Source of the DNA: Lunularia cruciata
Taxonomy: Eukaryota; Streptophyta; Marchantiopsida; Lunulariales; Lunulariaceae
Assembly (NCBI GenBank): GCA_948567375.1
Contig: OX419762.1
Location: 49,085,034 to 49,149,033, forward strand
Length of the DNA stretch: 64,000 bases
Direction: 5' to 3'
Of the stretch, positions 1-12,200 are shown piece after piece; the stretch's first letter is position 1, and every line of letters starts with the position of its first letter. The notes under the pieces were generated by a model. That model did not search any database and was not told where the DNA came from. It was given only the letters and a program-made list of their open reading frames with translations. Made by a program: the position numbers and the translations under genes.

Positions 1-3000
1 AATTTGGGAGGGATGTGGAACCGTCCGTTAATTTAGAATTCTCCACCTGGCGGGGAAATACAGAAAATGATGTGGATATATCAGTTCCCTAAATTAATTG
101 TGCACTCGATCTTACTCGCTCGCAGGATTTGACTGGTCCCAGGTTGAAGCAACCGCGATATAACCCTCGTATATCACACGATGAGTAGTGCTGTTCCCCT
201 CCAATCTTCTTCGAACGACACAGTAAATTGTGCATCGGTCAGTTAGTCAATCAGTCAGTTAGGAACTTGGGTCGTTCAATCTTTCAAATCTGGTTCAATT
301 TGTCTGGTTATCCGTGACAGATATTCTCTAGTACAGTCCACTGAGAGTGTGAACATCGAGTCAAAGAGCACTCAGTTTCTCGGTTAGATTGTCAATGAGC
401 ATAGCGAGCATCATGGCTTGTCCGGGACCGGTGTCGTATTCGCAGTTAAACCTGCCTGTTTCTGTTACTACCTAAGGGATGGCTATGGAGGACGAGTTTC
501 TCACTACAGTGCTTGAGTCTAAGCAGGAACGAGTTGACTTACTGAGAGACCCACCTCCGGGGCGACCTGGCATGGCGTACCCACATGCTTCAAGCACCAA
601 GGTTACTGGTTTGACCAAATTGTGTCTAGATCCAAGCAAGGTTCTAGACACACTACTACCATCTCCTGTACTGTACTTGCCTCAATGAATGCTTCAAGCG
701 CCCACACCCCGGAAACTTAGCAAGGGTCTACAGTCGTAGGACTAAGACTTGAGGCACGAGACGGGCAGGTGAATTGGGGTTCCGGTTCCACGTAAAAGCA
801 ACCCATGGCATTGTAGCAGATTTTATGTTTTCTTCTATTTTAGTGTGAAGGGAAGTACCTAGACCATTCTTATGAGTAAAGTTTGGGGGATCCATAGTTC
901 TTTCATCTGAAAAGTTGTGGAAGTTATGGATGGTTTTATCACATGTGGCACAACCTATTACTTAATACAGGGACTTCTTGCCTTCTTTCTGGAGATTCTG
1001 ATTCACATTAACCATTGATGGATTCCTTGTCGTCATCAATCTTTTCTTCTTTAGTAGTGGTTTCACAGGGACGATTTCTTATATTCCCATCAAGCAGTAG
1101 TTTCGCATCTTAGGGTTTACCACAGGGTTCGAAAATCATGGACTGGTACTGCATCAGTACAGTGCTCTGTCACAGTGAGCTGTTGTTGTTAGAAGAGATG
1201 TTAACAACAAAAACAGAAAAGTAATCAATCTATTTGCGACTTCAATGATGTGATAAGGAGATTTTCGCTTTATGAAATGTCCTTCCCATGTTCTTGAGCA
1301 ATTGTCTGCGGTGTTCAACATATGGTGATTTATGTATGGCCTTTCTGATAAGATCAAGTAGAGACCAGGGTCGGGTGCAAGGAAAGCGACTAACTTGGCA
1401 GCTAATGCGCAGCATTAATAATCCCAAGCTTTGTTTAACGATCTGATCGGCGGCTGGTGGATACGGGGCGAGAGTCACGCTGGTGTTGTTGGCGATGTGG
1501 GTAACCGATTATGAGAGCCTTGTCAAAAAGTCAGAAAAGTTAGTCGCTAGCCCCATGGTCAAAGAGGATAAAGGAATAAAAGGACGCCAATACTTGCTGG
1601 GCTAGGTTGGGATGCATGACCTTTAGCTCTTCCGTTTGTCTTGATTGTCGAGTCGTATAAAGCAACGTTACTTGAGGTGGAAAGAATCCAGCTATAAGGA
1701 GGTTCAGATCTCGTCCTTAGGATTACGTTCCTAAGGGATTTTCGAAGCCGATAAGAAGAGCCAAACTATTCGTAAGGTGGACGAAGACAAGCGAGGTTTA
1801 GCCGACTGTAGGTGTGAAACATATGACGGGTGCCTCTTTGTGCTTCACTTGGGGGAAATAGCGGTGCAGCCATGGGTCTCTCTTCTTCAAGAAAGACAGA
1901 TGAAGCTTTGTTGTTATCTTATAAATTTAACGACGAAAGGGCGACCACATAGGATGGGAAGACCCCATCAAGCCGTACAAGGGAGTGACAAAAGAGGTAG
2001 AATGGGGCTAGGCCTCATTTGTTGGTATCTAGGAAGGAAGAATAATTGATGTGAGTGATTCTCAATAGGAGCGAACCTCCCATTGTTGTTCTTGTTGGTG
2101 GTAGTGGTGGTCGTGATCGTGGTCGTGGGGACCTCGCATCTTTGCTAGAAAGCTGTGCCTAGTTGAGTCGAACTGAGCTGAGCTAGGGAGGAGGAGGAGG
2201 TGATGGACAAGGATCTATGATCTACAATTTATACCCACCATACCCTGCAGATAAAACCTTGGTGACCCAATCATGGCAGCAGGTCCTGATTTCTCTGATG
2301 AGTGTACGTCAGGACCCAGCTAGTATGATAGAGCGGCAGATTACGGAGCTGAAAGTCCTAACTGCTTCCCCGAACAATCAGCAGTTTCTCTCTACTCTCC
2401 TTTTGCACATACATTATGGTGCCTAGTTTGGCCGCCACCTGACCTACACTGCTGCACTAATGATGAGATCAGCGACTTTGGAGAGGGGAAGAGTCGAAAG
2501 GTGAAAACGTAAGGTGAAGGTGAAGGTGGTGGAGATGACGGTAAAGTATACCACTTACTTACTCAACGTGGAATAGTGCACAACGCGCCATGCGGGACTC
2601 ATCCATGATTATGTAGATATAATAGCAGGAATAAGCTGCGGGCGGGCTGGATGAATGGGTAAGGAGGAGTACTAGCAATGTAAGACCATGCCACAAAACC
2701 GTTGGGACGGCTCGTGGCTTTTCTTGCGTACTCGTTATTAGTCTGCACACGCACACTCTTTCAGTTGGTCAAAGTGACTTTCGCCTGATCATGAAGAGTA
2801 GTAATTAGAAGCTTTTAGAGCTTCTTCCTGATTGCGGAAACAAAAGCATTCAACACTTTTATAATTTAAAATCTAGGAGAGCTTGACTGACTACATTTTC
2901 CACAGAAGTTCCCCAAATATAGAAACCATAGGTGGAAAAAGAAGTCGATAAGACAAGCGTTTGTGAGATCAGATTCACTCCGTAAACCAATAGCAAGTTA

Positions 3001-5593
3001 TATAAACAGACACCACTGATGAGGGCGGGTCCCAGGAACTCCAAGGGAAGTTGGGAAAGAAGATTTCAGGAAGAGATGACCAGCATGAGGAGGGAAAAGG
3101 TGTGCACAACCAAATGAGTCATGCCACACAAGTCTCCTGTACGTCTTTGCTGCTACTACTGCAAAATCTTTCTGGGGAGCTGCTGGAAGAGGCTTCTCGA
3201 GACTTAACTGTCGCAAAGAGGGAAAGAAGAGAAGTTCTGGTTAGATGTGAAAACTGGTCATCTTCTTGCGGCGTCATATTAGACTCCATGAACTATAGTT
3301 TTTGCTGCTGTTGCTACTTACACTTGAAACCGGAGAGTCTCGAACGTATGAGGCAAAAGAAAGAATAACGTTGGGGTGCCGGACGGCCGTTACGGTTTCC
3401 TCCGCACCACCACCCAGCACAGTTCTTTATCCAACATTGAAGACGGGGAGGAGCGAGGGAAGAAAGAACCCAAGAAGGGAAGCAAGAACGGAAGAAGTAA
3501 AGAATGGGAAGGGGCAAGGGCAGCAGCAGGAATGACAACGAAAAGTTAGGCACAGGGAGCATAGCATATATCGCTGGCGAGTCGGACTCGAGGCAGGAGG
3601 CAGCTACTTGAACGTAGGTGTGGTGGTGTGGTAGGGATACAATGACGACATGTACTTCTCCCTATCGGCACGCAAGACCCAGATGGGTATGGGCAACTGT
3701 GGGTCCCAGACTTGTAGGCCTGGTGACTAACGTAGGACCTCAAAAGCAAAGCTACGAAGATCGCTTGAATCGTAAATCACCTTGAGACCTGACCAACCGA
3801 TCGACTTAGTCAAACACATAACTTTTCCCGACACATTCCGGGCTTTCACTGGCTGGTCGATAGATATTGCCGACGAGACCGGTTAGAGTAAGGGAGTGAA
3901 GAATCCTGTAAACCTTCGAGAATGAATGAGAACTTATCTAGGATGTAGAAGCAGGAGAAGGACGAGGAGGAGGACTGCTCTGTTTGTGGTCGGGTCTTGG
4001 ACACAGACCTTTCATATCCAACCAGTAAACGACCATGCAGCATACTATGTCTTGCATGGACTTGGGCCCATTTCAGGCTTTGACTGAATTTACCACCCAT
4101 CCAAACCTCAAAATAGTTCCATCCTCAAGATCTCGTTGAACATTTCAACGTTTGACCAGTTCCGTTTTCTCTGATGCTTTCGACCTGGCTATCTATCTAT
4201 CTATCAAGATCTTCAAATACCCATTGAGGACAGGCTATGACAATCCAATAGATCTATGCTACGAAGAGGGACGGCGAACAAAGTTGTGGGTTCTACAGAA
4301 GCAGCTGCCAACGGGGGTGTTGGTCAAGGAGCACAGTTGCATTGTAGAACTACCTGGGGACACTGACAGGTATTGGAGTTGGGCTTCAAAGTTGCTTGAC
4401 TGCCTGCATGATGTGGCAGATGATTGAGTAGACTAGTCGGCAATGCGTAAACATCCATTTTCTTTCCTCACAAGGTGTTACAGGACAAATCCCACGACGG
4501 AGTCCCCTCGAGATGCACGTATCATCGTTCTCAGATGTCTTTCACTGGAACTCTACTCCCAGTGCATATGTTTCTTAGAGCTGAGTTAAAATTTTCGAGA
4601 TTTACGTATTATATGTCACTGCCCAGTATTCTGGTGAGTGTAGACTCAAACTTTGGAAGTTGAATACGGGATTGAGACAATCAAGATCTTCACATTATAA
4701 AACGGTGTGATTATGACTTGTAGGAAACAGATGCGATACAAGAAAATCGAGTGACATCAACAAAGGCGCGCACTGATTGAAAAATACGTCCATAGGCATT
4801 GAATTGCGGTTAAAAGCGCCGGAGACCGGAGTTTACAGCTTTGAAAGTGGTGCTCCTGTTCCCGTCGCGTTGTACCAGTAAGAGGTCGATTCAACGCTCC
4901 CACTAATTGAGAGAGTCGGATGATCCCCAAAAGAGTAGCGTGTACTATCGACTAACGTGCAGGGGTTGGCTCCTTCTTTCATGGGCAGCAGAAGAGGAGA
5001 CCTATCTGGAAATTAGAAACTGTAATCCTAAACGAAGAAGACAGAAAAGGGAGAAAGGCTTCACTGCCGAGAATAGCGTGTGTAAAAACTGCTATTCGTC
5101 GTAATGACTAACAAGAGTTGCTGCCGCTATTGAGGTCTCCGCTTTTGTGTATAGAACACTGCTGCAAGTGGCAAAATTGTTCATCGGAAAAGCTGGAAAA
5201 AGTAGACGAAATTATTCTGAATGTAGGGCCCAGGTGTACAAGCCATGTTGCTCTCTTTACATACAGCCCAACTGGTAGGAGTGGATAAGAACCTAGCTCC
5301 TTTAACATCGTATCTCAGCTCAAAGAATGTTACCCGCCACCTAAAAAGGACAATACGAGTTACCCCAGCTAATGTACAGTCTGTGTCAAAACCTACCTAC
5401 TAAGCACTAAAGTTTGATTCACGTTTCTTACTTACACACAATCGTCCCTTCTCGCTTCACAAAAACCATGGCGTTCTACAGCGAACGAGATGGTCATGCT
5501 GCAGCAATGCAAGCACCTTACAGTTTGTAGAAGCGAGTACATGAAACATTTACAGCTGACTCAGAGACTTGTATATAAGATACAAGAATTAGG
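1..5593. other. Intergenic region, no recognised gene
   Basis: No reading frame here resembles a protein family I know. The open frames are short (at most about 105 codons), overlap on both strands and lack coherent splice patterns. The stretch just downstream of the WRKY stop codon (about 5300-5593) may hold the 3' untranslated region of that minus-strand gene. Around 2080-2140 there is a low-complexity GGT/CGT-rich tract. One copy of the dispersed repeat family lies at 1935-2012. The frame at 479-688 (69 codons) starts with ATG but has no recognisable motif. Confidence 0.6.
1935..2012 (+). repeat. Dispersed repeat family, copy A
   Basis: About 78 bp sharing a core with copies at 15619-15709 (plus), 39121-39198 (plus) and 17351-17422 (minus). 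The shared blocks read GACCACATAG, then GGATGGGAAGACCCCATCAA, then AGCCGTACAA and GAGGTA(G/A)AATGGGGCTA. Homology stops just after GGGGCTA in all plus-strand copies, which suggests a defined element end. The element class is unknown. Confidence 0.7.
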
Positions 5594-8500
5594 TCACGGT
5601 CCCAGAACCAATCTTTGAGGATGGTACACGTTGGAATGCATACTACTATTTTGATGATGAGAGTCATCTTGTTCCTGCTTGGGCCTTAAAGAGTCATGCA
5701 CATTTGAACCTGCACCGTAAGAATCCAAGCTCATCATCGGTCTCTGTCCTAAAGATTGTTGCAAACTCATGGTCATAGAAGCGTTTAGGATAGAGTCAAC
5801 TCCATTCGAAGAAGTATGGCCACCGCCACTCCCGTCCATATTCCGCCCCATGCCCTGCCCCATGCCAACTCCCATGCCCAAATCCACATCGGCTCCAGCG
5901 GTGTCCCCTTTCGAGCCATCCTCCAGAAGTCTACCGAATACGGACATCCTCCTTCCGTAACCCTGTTGTTGAGAGATAGGGACAGGAGCATGCGTTACAG
6001 AACTTCCAGCAGATTGAGAAGTTGCCGAGGCATTATTCCCGCCACCTACACCAGCATTATCATGACTGCTGTTTCGCGCTACAGGTACATCGTGGTTATG
6101 TTTTCCCTCGTAGGTGGTAATGACAGCCTTTGGATCATTTGAAGCTCTCTCCACATGTTTGCGGACAGGACAATTCATATTCGTGCACTTATAATAACTC
6201 CTGCACATTTTGCGAAGTCAAGCTGCATCAGCGAATGGAACCTAGTAGAGCGATCGAACCGAAGAGCTTCATCCCACGCGGCTACAGTCGGGCCAAACGC
6301 ACCCATGAAAGAGTCAAAGTAGGACATAACTGAGATATGACAACTTTCTTACCTAGGGTGAGGATTGCCTTTAACAACTTTTTGGCCATACTTGCGCCAC
6401 CGATAACCGTCATCCAGTATGTCAACATCGCTGGTTGTTTGTACAACAACTCGAGGTTCCCGAATTGTTCTAGGTGCTGAGGGGGGCAATTGTTCTTTCA
6501 CCGCTCTCTTATCTTTCTTCCTGTGAACGAACAAGAATAAAGTGTCAATTACGTACAAGATATCTCAAGGGAATAAAACCGTCTAAAAGAATCGGTCTTC
6601 AAGGCCCCTGGATTGCAATAATATGTGCATCTTGGAACTCAAGGAAGGTTTGCTGATAAGCTCGTACATGCATTTTCAGATGCCTCCCCAACAGCCTAAC
6701 GATCTTGACAATGAATGAACAAGTAGCATGAAAGCACACTTTATCTATACTTATGAACATATCTACTAAATAGATTACTAAACACATCCTACCAAGCTAC
6801 AGTGTTAGTCATTAACACAACAAATGCTCTGGCCGGGTCGGGCTGTTTCTCAAAATCCGGGATCTCAATCAGATATATTGGTTACTGGACTTGCACAGCA
6901 CCAAAACCTTCGGCCCACATACCTTCGTTTATGATCGGGTCCGTCCTCATCATCCCCATCCTCTGTGAGACTCTTACTTCCATCTTCAGATGTTGAAGGA
7001 GAAGACGGTTCTGGGGTGCCATTACTTCCAATGGAGAAACCGAGACGGCCCCTGATAGATGAGGAAGGATCATCTCCCCTCTCGTGCTTAATACCACCAT
7101 AACCATGTTCACCGTGTGTTTGAAATCCTCCCCACTTGTCATCTCCATCCGCTCTGTCACTCCCGTTATCCACTGTGAGGTGGGCTGCCTGCACAGCAAG
7201 CCGCCTCGTCGGTTGTGGTTTCGGATGATTGTGCTCCCCTTTGTAGACAATCTCCGTCACTTGGCCATCAAGTGAGCGCTCTACCTTCTTCTTCATTGGG
7301 CAGCTGGCATGGGTGCACTTGTAGTAGCTGCGGGGGTATTCGCTCCCTTTCACCTGCTTCTGTCCGTATTTCCTCCAATTGTAACCATCTTCTGAAGGTC
7401 GTTCAATATAAGTTGTCGGAATCTGGGGTGCTGGTTGAGTTTCTTGTTCAGGGGATTGAGTCTGCTGAGACTCGGTACTTCTTTCAGAATTTTGCCTTGA
7501 AGGCAGTGCCGGCATGCTCAATGGCACGGCTCCCCCGGCCATAGATGTGTTGGGCCCTGAGTTATTGTTGTTGTTGTTGTTGTTGTTGTTGTTCATCACC
7601 GTGAGTTGCCCGTGGTTAGCTAAAGATGCTGATGTGCCCATATGTGACTGCTGCCCTGATTGCCCGACTGACTGAGCCTGAGATTGCACCTGGGCCATCA
7701 TCGATTGGCCTCCAAATTGGTGCGAGACCTGCAGAAAATGAACCACAAACTGGGTGAGATGATGGAACCAGGGCTAAGTATTAAGTTTGACTGCCAGTAA
7801 TATATAGAAGAACTCAGGTAATCGAGTAAATAATCGGCATGCGGAAACCGGCGTTGCTATGTACATCTCGCATGTAGTAAAGATAAGGAGGTATCTCAGG
7901 ACAATTCACTATGAACCGAGGACCTATCTTGATGAACTTCCTCTTATTGGAGTAGAGAACTCATCTGATCATGCTTCTTGTTAGAGAAATATAAGTTTCC
8001 TGACAAAATTGTGCATTAGAATCCATAGCTTACACTTCATTAACTTTTCTGTAGGCATGAACAAGCAGCCTACCAGAGCGACTATGGTCGGTGCCCTCTG
8101 CCTCGGTGCCGAAATAACTACAAACATGTTTTTCCTCGATGAAAAGTTTTAAGCCGGGATCTAAGACATCCGTAATTCTATATCTGCTGAGCTACCAACA
8201 AACTTAAGGAGAAGAATCTTTAGGGAAGAAAAGACTCACCAGTCCCCCAAGAGGTGACATTGGGTTCCGCATATTGTGAGCAAAAGGCTTGAAGACAAAG
8301 CCAGGAGTGCTCCCTTGATCATTACTCTTATCCTTAGATGGCTCACTTAAAAATGGGGGCAAAGGAAATGTGCCTGTAGTTGGGGACGGCTCTGCCTGCT
8401 GACAAACGAAACGATATAGAAGCAAAATTATTGCAGATACAGTGAACATCATCTGATTTACGAGAACGGAAGAATAAAGAGAAAGGATTTGTTTTCCAAG

Positions 8501-9248
8501 TCCAACCAATGGAGGGAGCGCAGTCCACAAGAGAAAAAAAAGTTTTCCACAGGAGTATGCCTCTCCAAGAAAGTGTAACTGCAGGTATGCGTCAATTTCC
8601 TCCAAACTCAAAAGTGATTGTCTGTGAAATAGGAATAACACGTGCATAAGACGCCTGACTCACTATGACCTCAAAGGGAACTTTGGACCGATCCAATGAA
8701 AGTGCAAAGACCGAAACAATTGATAGGGGAATGGGACAGTGTAGTGCCTGAGGGTTGGCCAAGAATACAGGAGATACAGGCGAATCGAGCAATTGTCCCG
8801 GACTGAGGCCAGGAGGAATTGTGAGCTGATGAAAATCTGGCATCTGTGGAGGCATGGCAATCCGCGAGGGGGGCATGAGCTTAGCTTGGTTTGCAAGCCC
8901 ACCGACGCCACCCATGCCAACTCCCAAGCTCTCTAAATCCTTCCCTCTGGCGGCAAGCCTCTCGGCAAAACTTCCTCCTCCCCCACCTAAAGCTCGAACC
9001 CCCATGTTCATTCCATCAGAATCCATTCCGCCTCCCTTGCCATCTTCGGATGAGGGCGGTGACGTAGCCCCAGCTAGCATATTAGTAAAAGATCGTTCGG
9101 ATTCATGTTGCCCTCCAAACCCAGTCAACAAGGACATACCCATATCCCCGGGACCATCTCGCATACTGGGTTGTGGCCTGGAGGGGGTAGGTTTTCTCAA
9201 AATCACTTGCCCAAAATCCATCCCCGGTCCACTCTGTTCGCCTTCCAT
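5594..9248 (-). CDS. Group I WRKY transcription factor (two WRKY domains)
   Basis: Nuclear DNA-binding protein expected to bind W-box promoters, as group I WRKYs do in defence and developmental signalling. Hand-spliced exons: 9248-8748, 8395-8240, 7728-6923, 6520-6353, 6200-5594 (745 aa, in frame throughout). The first WRKYGQK is at residues 337-343 with a C-x4-C-x22-H-x-H zinc finger. The second is at 529-535 with C-x4-C-x23-H-x-H, and its coding sequence is split by an intron between PR and SYYKC, the conserved intron site of the C-terminal WRKY domain. Exon 1 carries [17 protein letters not shown], the group I SP-cluster typical of MAP-kinase targets. A basic KRRKKDKR stretch before the second domain is a likely nuclear signal. 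An 11-residue poly-Asn run follows residue 264. Intron 1 appears to use a GC donor. The start is the first ATG of the exon 1 frame; a non-coding 5' exon is possible. Confidence 0.95.
7561..7593 (-). repeat. AAC trinucleotide repeat encoding poly-Asn in the WRKY gene
   Basis: Eleven consecutive Asn codons (AAC/AAT on the minus strand) lie in exon 3 of the WRKY gene, before the first WRKY domain. This is a coding microsatellite in a predicted disordered Gln/Asn/Ser-rich linker, so its length may vary between individuals. Confidence 0.9.
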
Positions 9249-12200
9249 GAATCTTCCACGTTCAACAGTGCATGGGCCCCCGGGCTATCAAGAAAGACGG
9301 TCCGATACAATGATAAGAAATCTCTCTCAGTGACAAAAATTTGACCACCCAGGTGATGAAGTCCCTGAGCTCCAACGCTTACTCCTGTTCATGTAAGAAT
9401 GATGGCAGAATTTCACTAATCTAACAAAGAATGATGCAATCCTAACCACAACACTTAATAACTAAGGCGAGCCCCGACGCACACGGTGAACGAGGAGTAG
9501 CACAGTAGCAGCAGGGGGAGGAGCCCCCTACGGTAAAGGAGTGGAAGTGCAGGCAACCTTGGTGGCTGTCCAATAAGCTAATGGAGAGCTGCTTCCGTAG
9601 AGGTCCATACGATAATCAGAATAGTATTGTAAGCAAATAAAACTGCCTTCCTCCTTCCTTCACCGATGAAAGAACAGCCCAGATCTGACCCAATTCTCAA
9701 AGTCGGATCACTCGGCTGATGCAGCAGTAGTACTTTCGGCCGGAATATCTCTTCGCCGGAGATCGAAGAACCCAGATCAGCACTTCCTCTCTTCTCTACC
9801 CTTCCAAAATTAAATTTCCACTTCCAGAATGCTCTCTCCCTTTGCTCTGCTACCTCTTTTCTCTGCTACCTCTGGAAAGGCCACCACCAACTAAGATATT
9901 ACCAAAACGGTGGCAGCAATACCTCTCCAACCTAAGAGAAGGGGATCTGAATTACGCCCAAACTCCACCGACCTACTTCTTCATTCCCTTCTCCACATTC
10001 TCCTTCCAAGCAGCTCCCCCTTCCACATCCAGGAAAAGTCTAAACCATAAACACTCTCTCCACCGGCGATAACAACAACAACACAACAGTCTTCTGTCTG
10101 TCTCTCGATAAAGCGAACAAAGGTCGAGGAAAACCTTAACAGCTAAACAATTCCCACCACTTCCTTCTTCCTTCCTTCCTTTCCTGTGTGCGCTGTGAGA
10201 GTGAGTAACAGATGGGCACAGTAAGTGTGAGGATTCTCGAAGTAGAAGGAGCAGCAGCAGCAACAAACAGCAGACGAGGAGAGGAGAGGGAGAGGTGAGG
10301 TATGAGGTCCGAGTCGAGTCGGTCCTTTGCAACGCAAGGGCAAAGGAAAAATGAACCACTGTTGGTTGTCGCTGACCCAACTACTCTCCGACCAACAAAA
10401 GAATGGTATCGAAAGGGAGGAACGAAGAGAAGGAACGGGGTCGGTAAGGTAGTGTGACTGCTAAGCAAAGGGGACGTCGACGCCGACGAGGCAGTACTGT
10501 AGTAACCTCAATGGATGGATGGATGGATATAGATGTGTGATGTGAATACTGTAATACCCCATCCATGCCCCAGGAGAGCGAGAAGAAGAACAAGCGGCAG
10601 GTGATTCTGGTGAGAAAGACAGGGACGGTCCATGGGGTCAGTGCTCGGCGAAGAAAATCTCTCCCAGACCGGGAAGTAGCTGCAGGTAACCGACATGATC
10701 TGATTCTTCCGGGAAGATAAAACGAGCTACTGGGTTGAGTGATTGGAATCGGGGCACTCAGCAATGTCTCGAGATTGGAGCGGATACCGGTACGTCCAAG
10801 GTTTCCCGGGCAGTCCTTTACGCTTCCCGGAAGAGTGGGCCCCGGGCAGAGCGGAAAGCGGGAGAGCGGACTTTCCCCCCAGTTTGGCGGCAATCACCTT
10901 TGTCTGTCGCCAATCGGCCGCAAGCGCACAGCGAGGGAGTAAAATCAAGCGACAGCCACGCCAAGAAACCCTCGCTCCCTCCTCCTCGCTTAAGACGGAT
11001 AGAAATCCATCCCACCGAAAAGCCAAGTTTACCCGTCCCTCCAAATCTATCGCCCACTGAGTTCGAACTGAAATCAAACATCGGCGAATACAACGCCCTC
11101 ACCTAAAACCCTCCCAAGCACTTTTAGTCACCGTCTCCTTCCAGAAATAACTACGTTAGGGAACGGAGGAGCAAAAAACAGTACCGGGTACCATACCTAC
11201 TGTGTACAGTAGGTATGATCACGGGCGACGTTGGAACCACCCCACGCTTGGACCGGGCGTGCTCGGTCAAACTAGGCTGGAGGAGGCGGCGTCCAACGAC
11301 GACTGCTGCCGCACGGTGACTCCTTATAGGTTTCGCTCTGGATACTTGGCCACGTCGGCGGAAGGATCCGGCCCTCCTTCCACCTTCTGTTTCCTTCCAA
11401 GACATTCCTACTTGATAGATCCCGGCAATTTCTCGATAGAAGTTTTCACCATAATTATATTTATAATCACTTGAGTTTCTTTAGAAGAAAGCCATTCATC
11501 CTCTCTGCAGTTTCTCTATTCTCCGTCTTTGTTTCACTGTCTTCTACTCCCTTATACTTATTGAGTATGAAACTTCACGTTTGAGGATATTCCAGACTTC
11601 ACATGTCCACAAAATTGATGCATTGAGCACCTAGTAGTGAAGATGCATTGAGTCACAAAAAACTCTGTGACTCTCTAAATCGAAACGTGATTACTCCATT
11701 CCTATTCCATTCCATGATTGTCTCGTCTTCCTCCCACGTTCCTTTTCCATGTCCCGAAATGAGATGCCCAACGTCTGGAGAGTTTAGAGTCACTTCTACA
11801 AAGAAGAGCAGAAGAGCAGAGTAAGTTGGAGTGCATAAGTTAAAGAAGACTAAACACATGAAAGGTCTTTCTGGTTCCCGTGGTGCTTGCATCACTACTT
11901 GATATTCAATATTATTGTGGGTGACTTGCCGTATGATTTACAGACAAACCCACCCCTAATATCTAAATCAGGAAAAGAATGTTACCAACTTTTGTGATAA
12001 GTTTGTTTGGTGTAAATCTGGTGACATTCAACCTCTACTTTGTAGGTATGTAGTTGAGGAGATCATCCGAGAACATTGACCATTTCGAAGACTTGTCCAT
12101 ATCCCGTACATAATGGATTGGATGCGAGAATAGGATACAACATATACATAGGGAGGTGAATGCTCAGGAGCTTTAAGAATATTATGGAGTTCGTAGTAGT

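Noticed and set aside
5769-9344. Long plus-strand open frames opposite the WRKY exons (for example 8854-9333 and 5816-6142)
   Set aside because: They are antisense shadows of the Gly/Pro/Ser-rich WRKY coding sequence, with no recognisable protein.
10381-11106. Overlapping open frames of 90-170 codons on both strands
   Set aside because: All frames are open together in a GC-rich stretch with no family resemblance; best read as upstream region of the WRKY gene.
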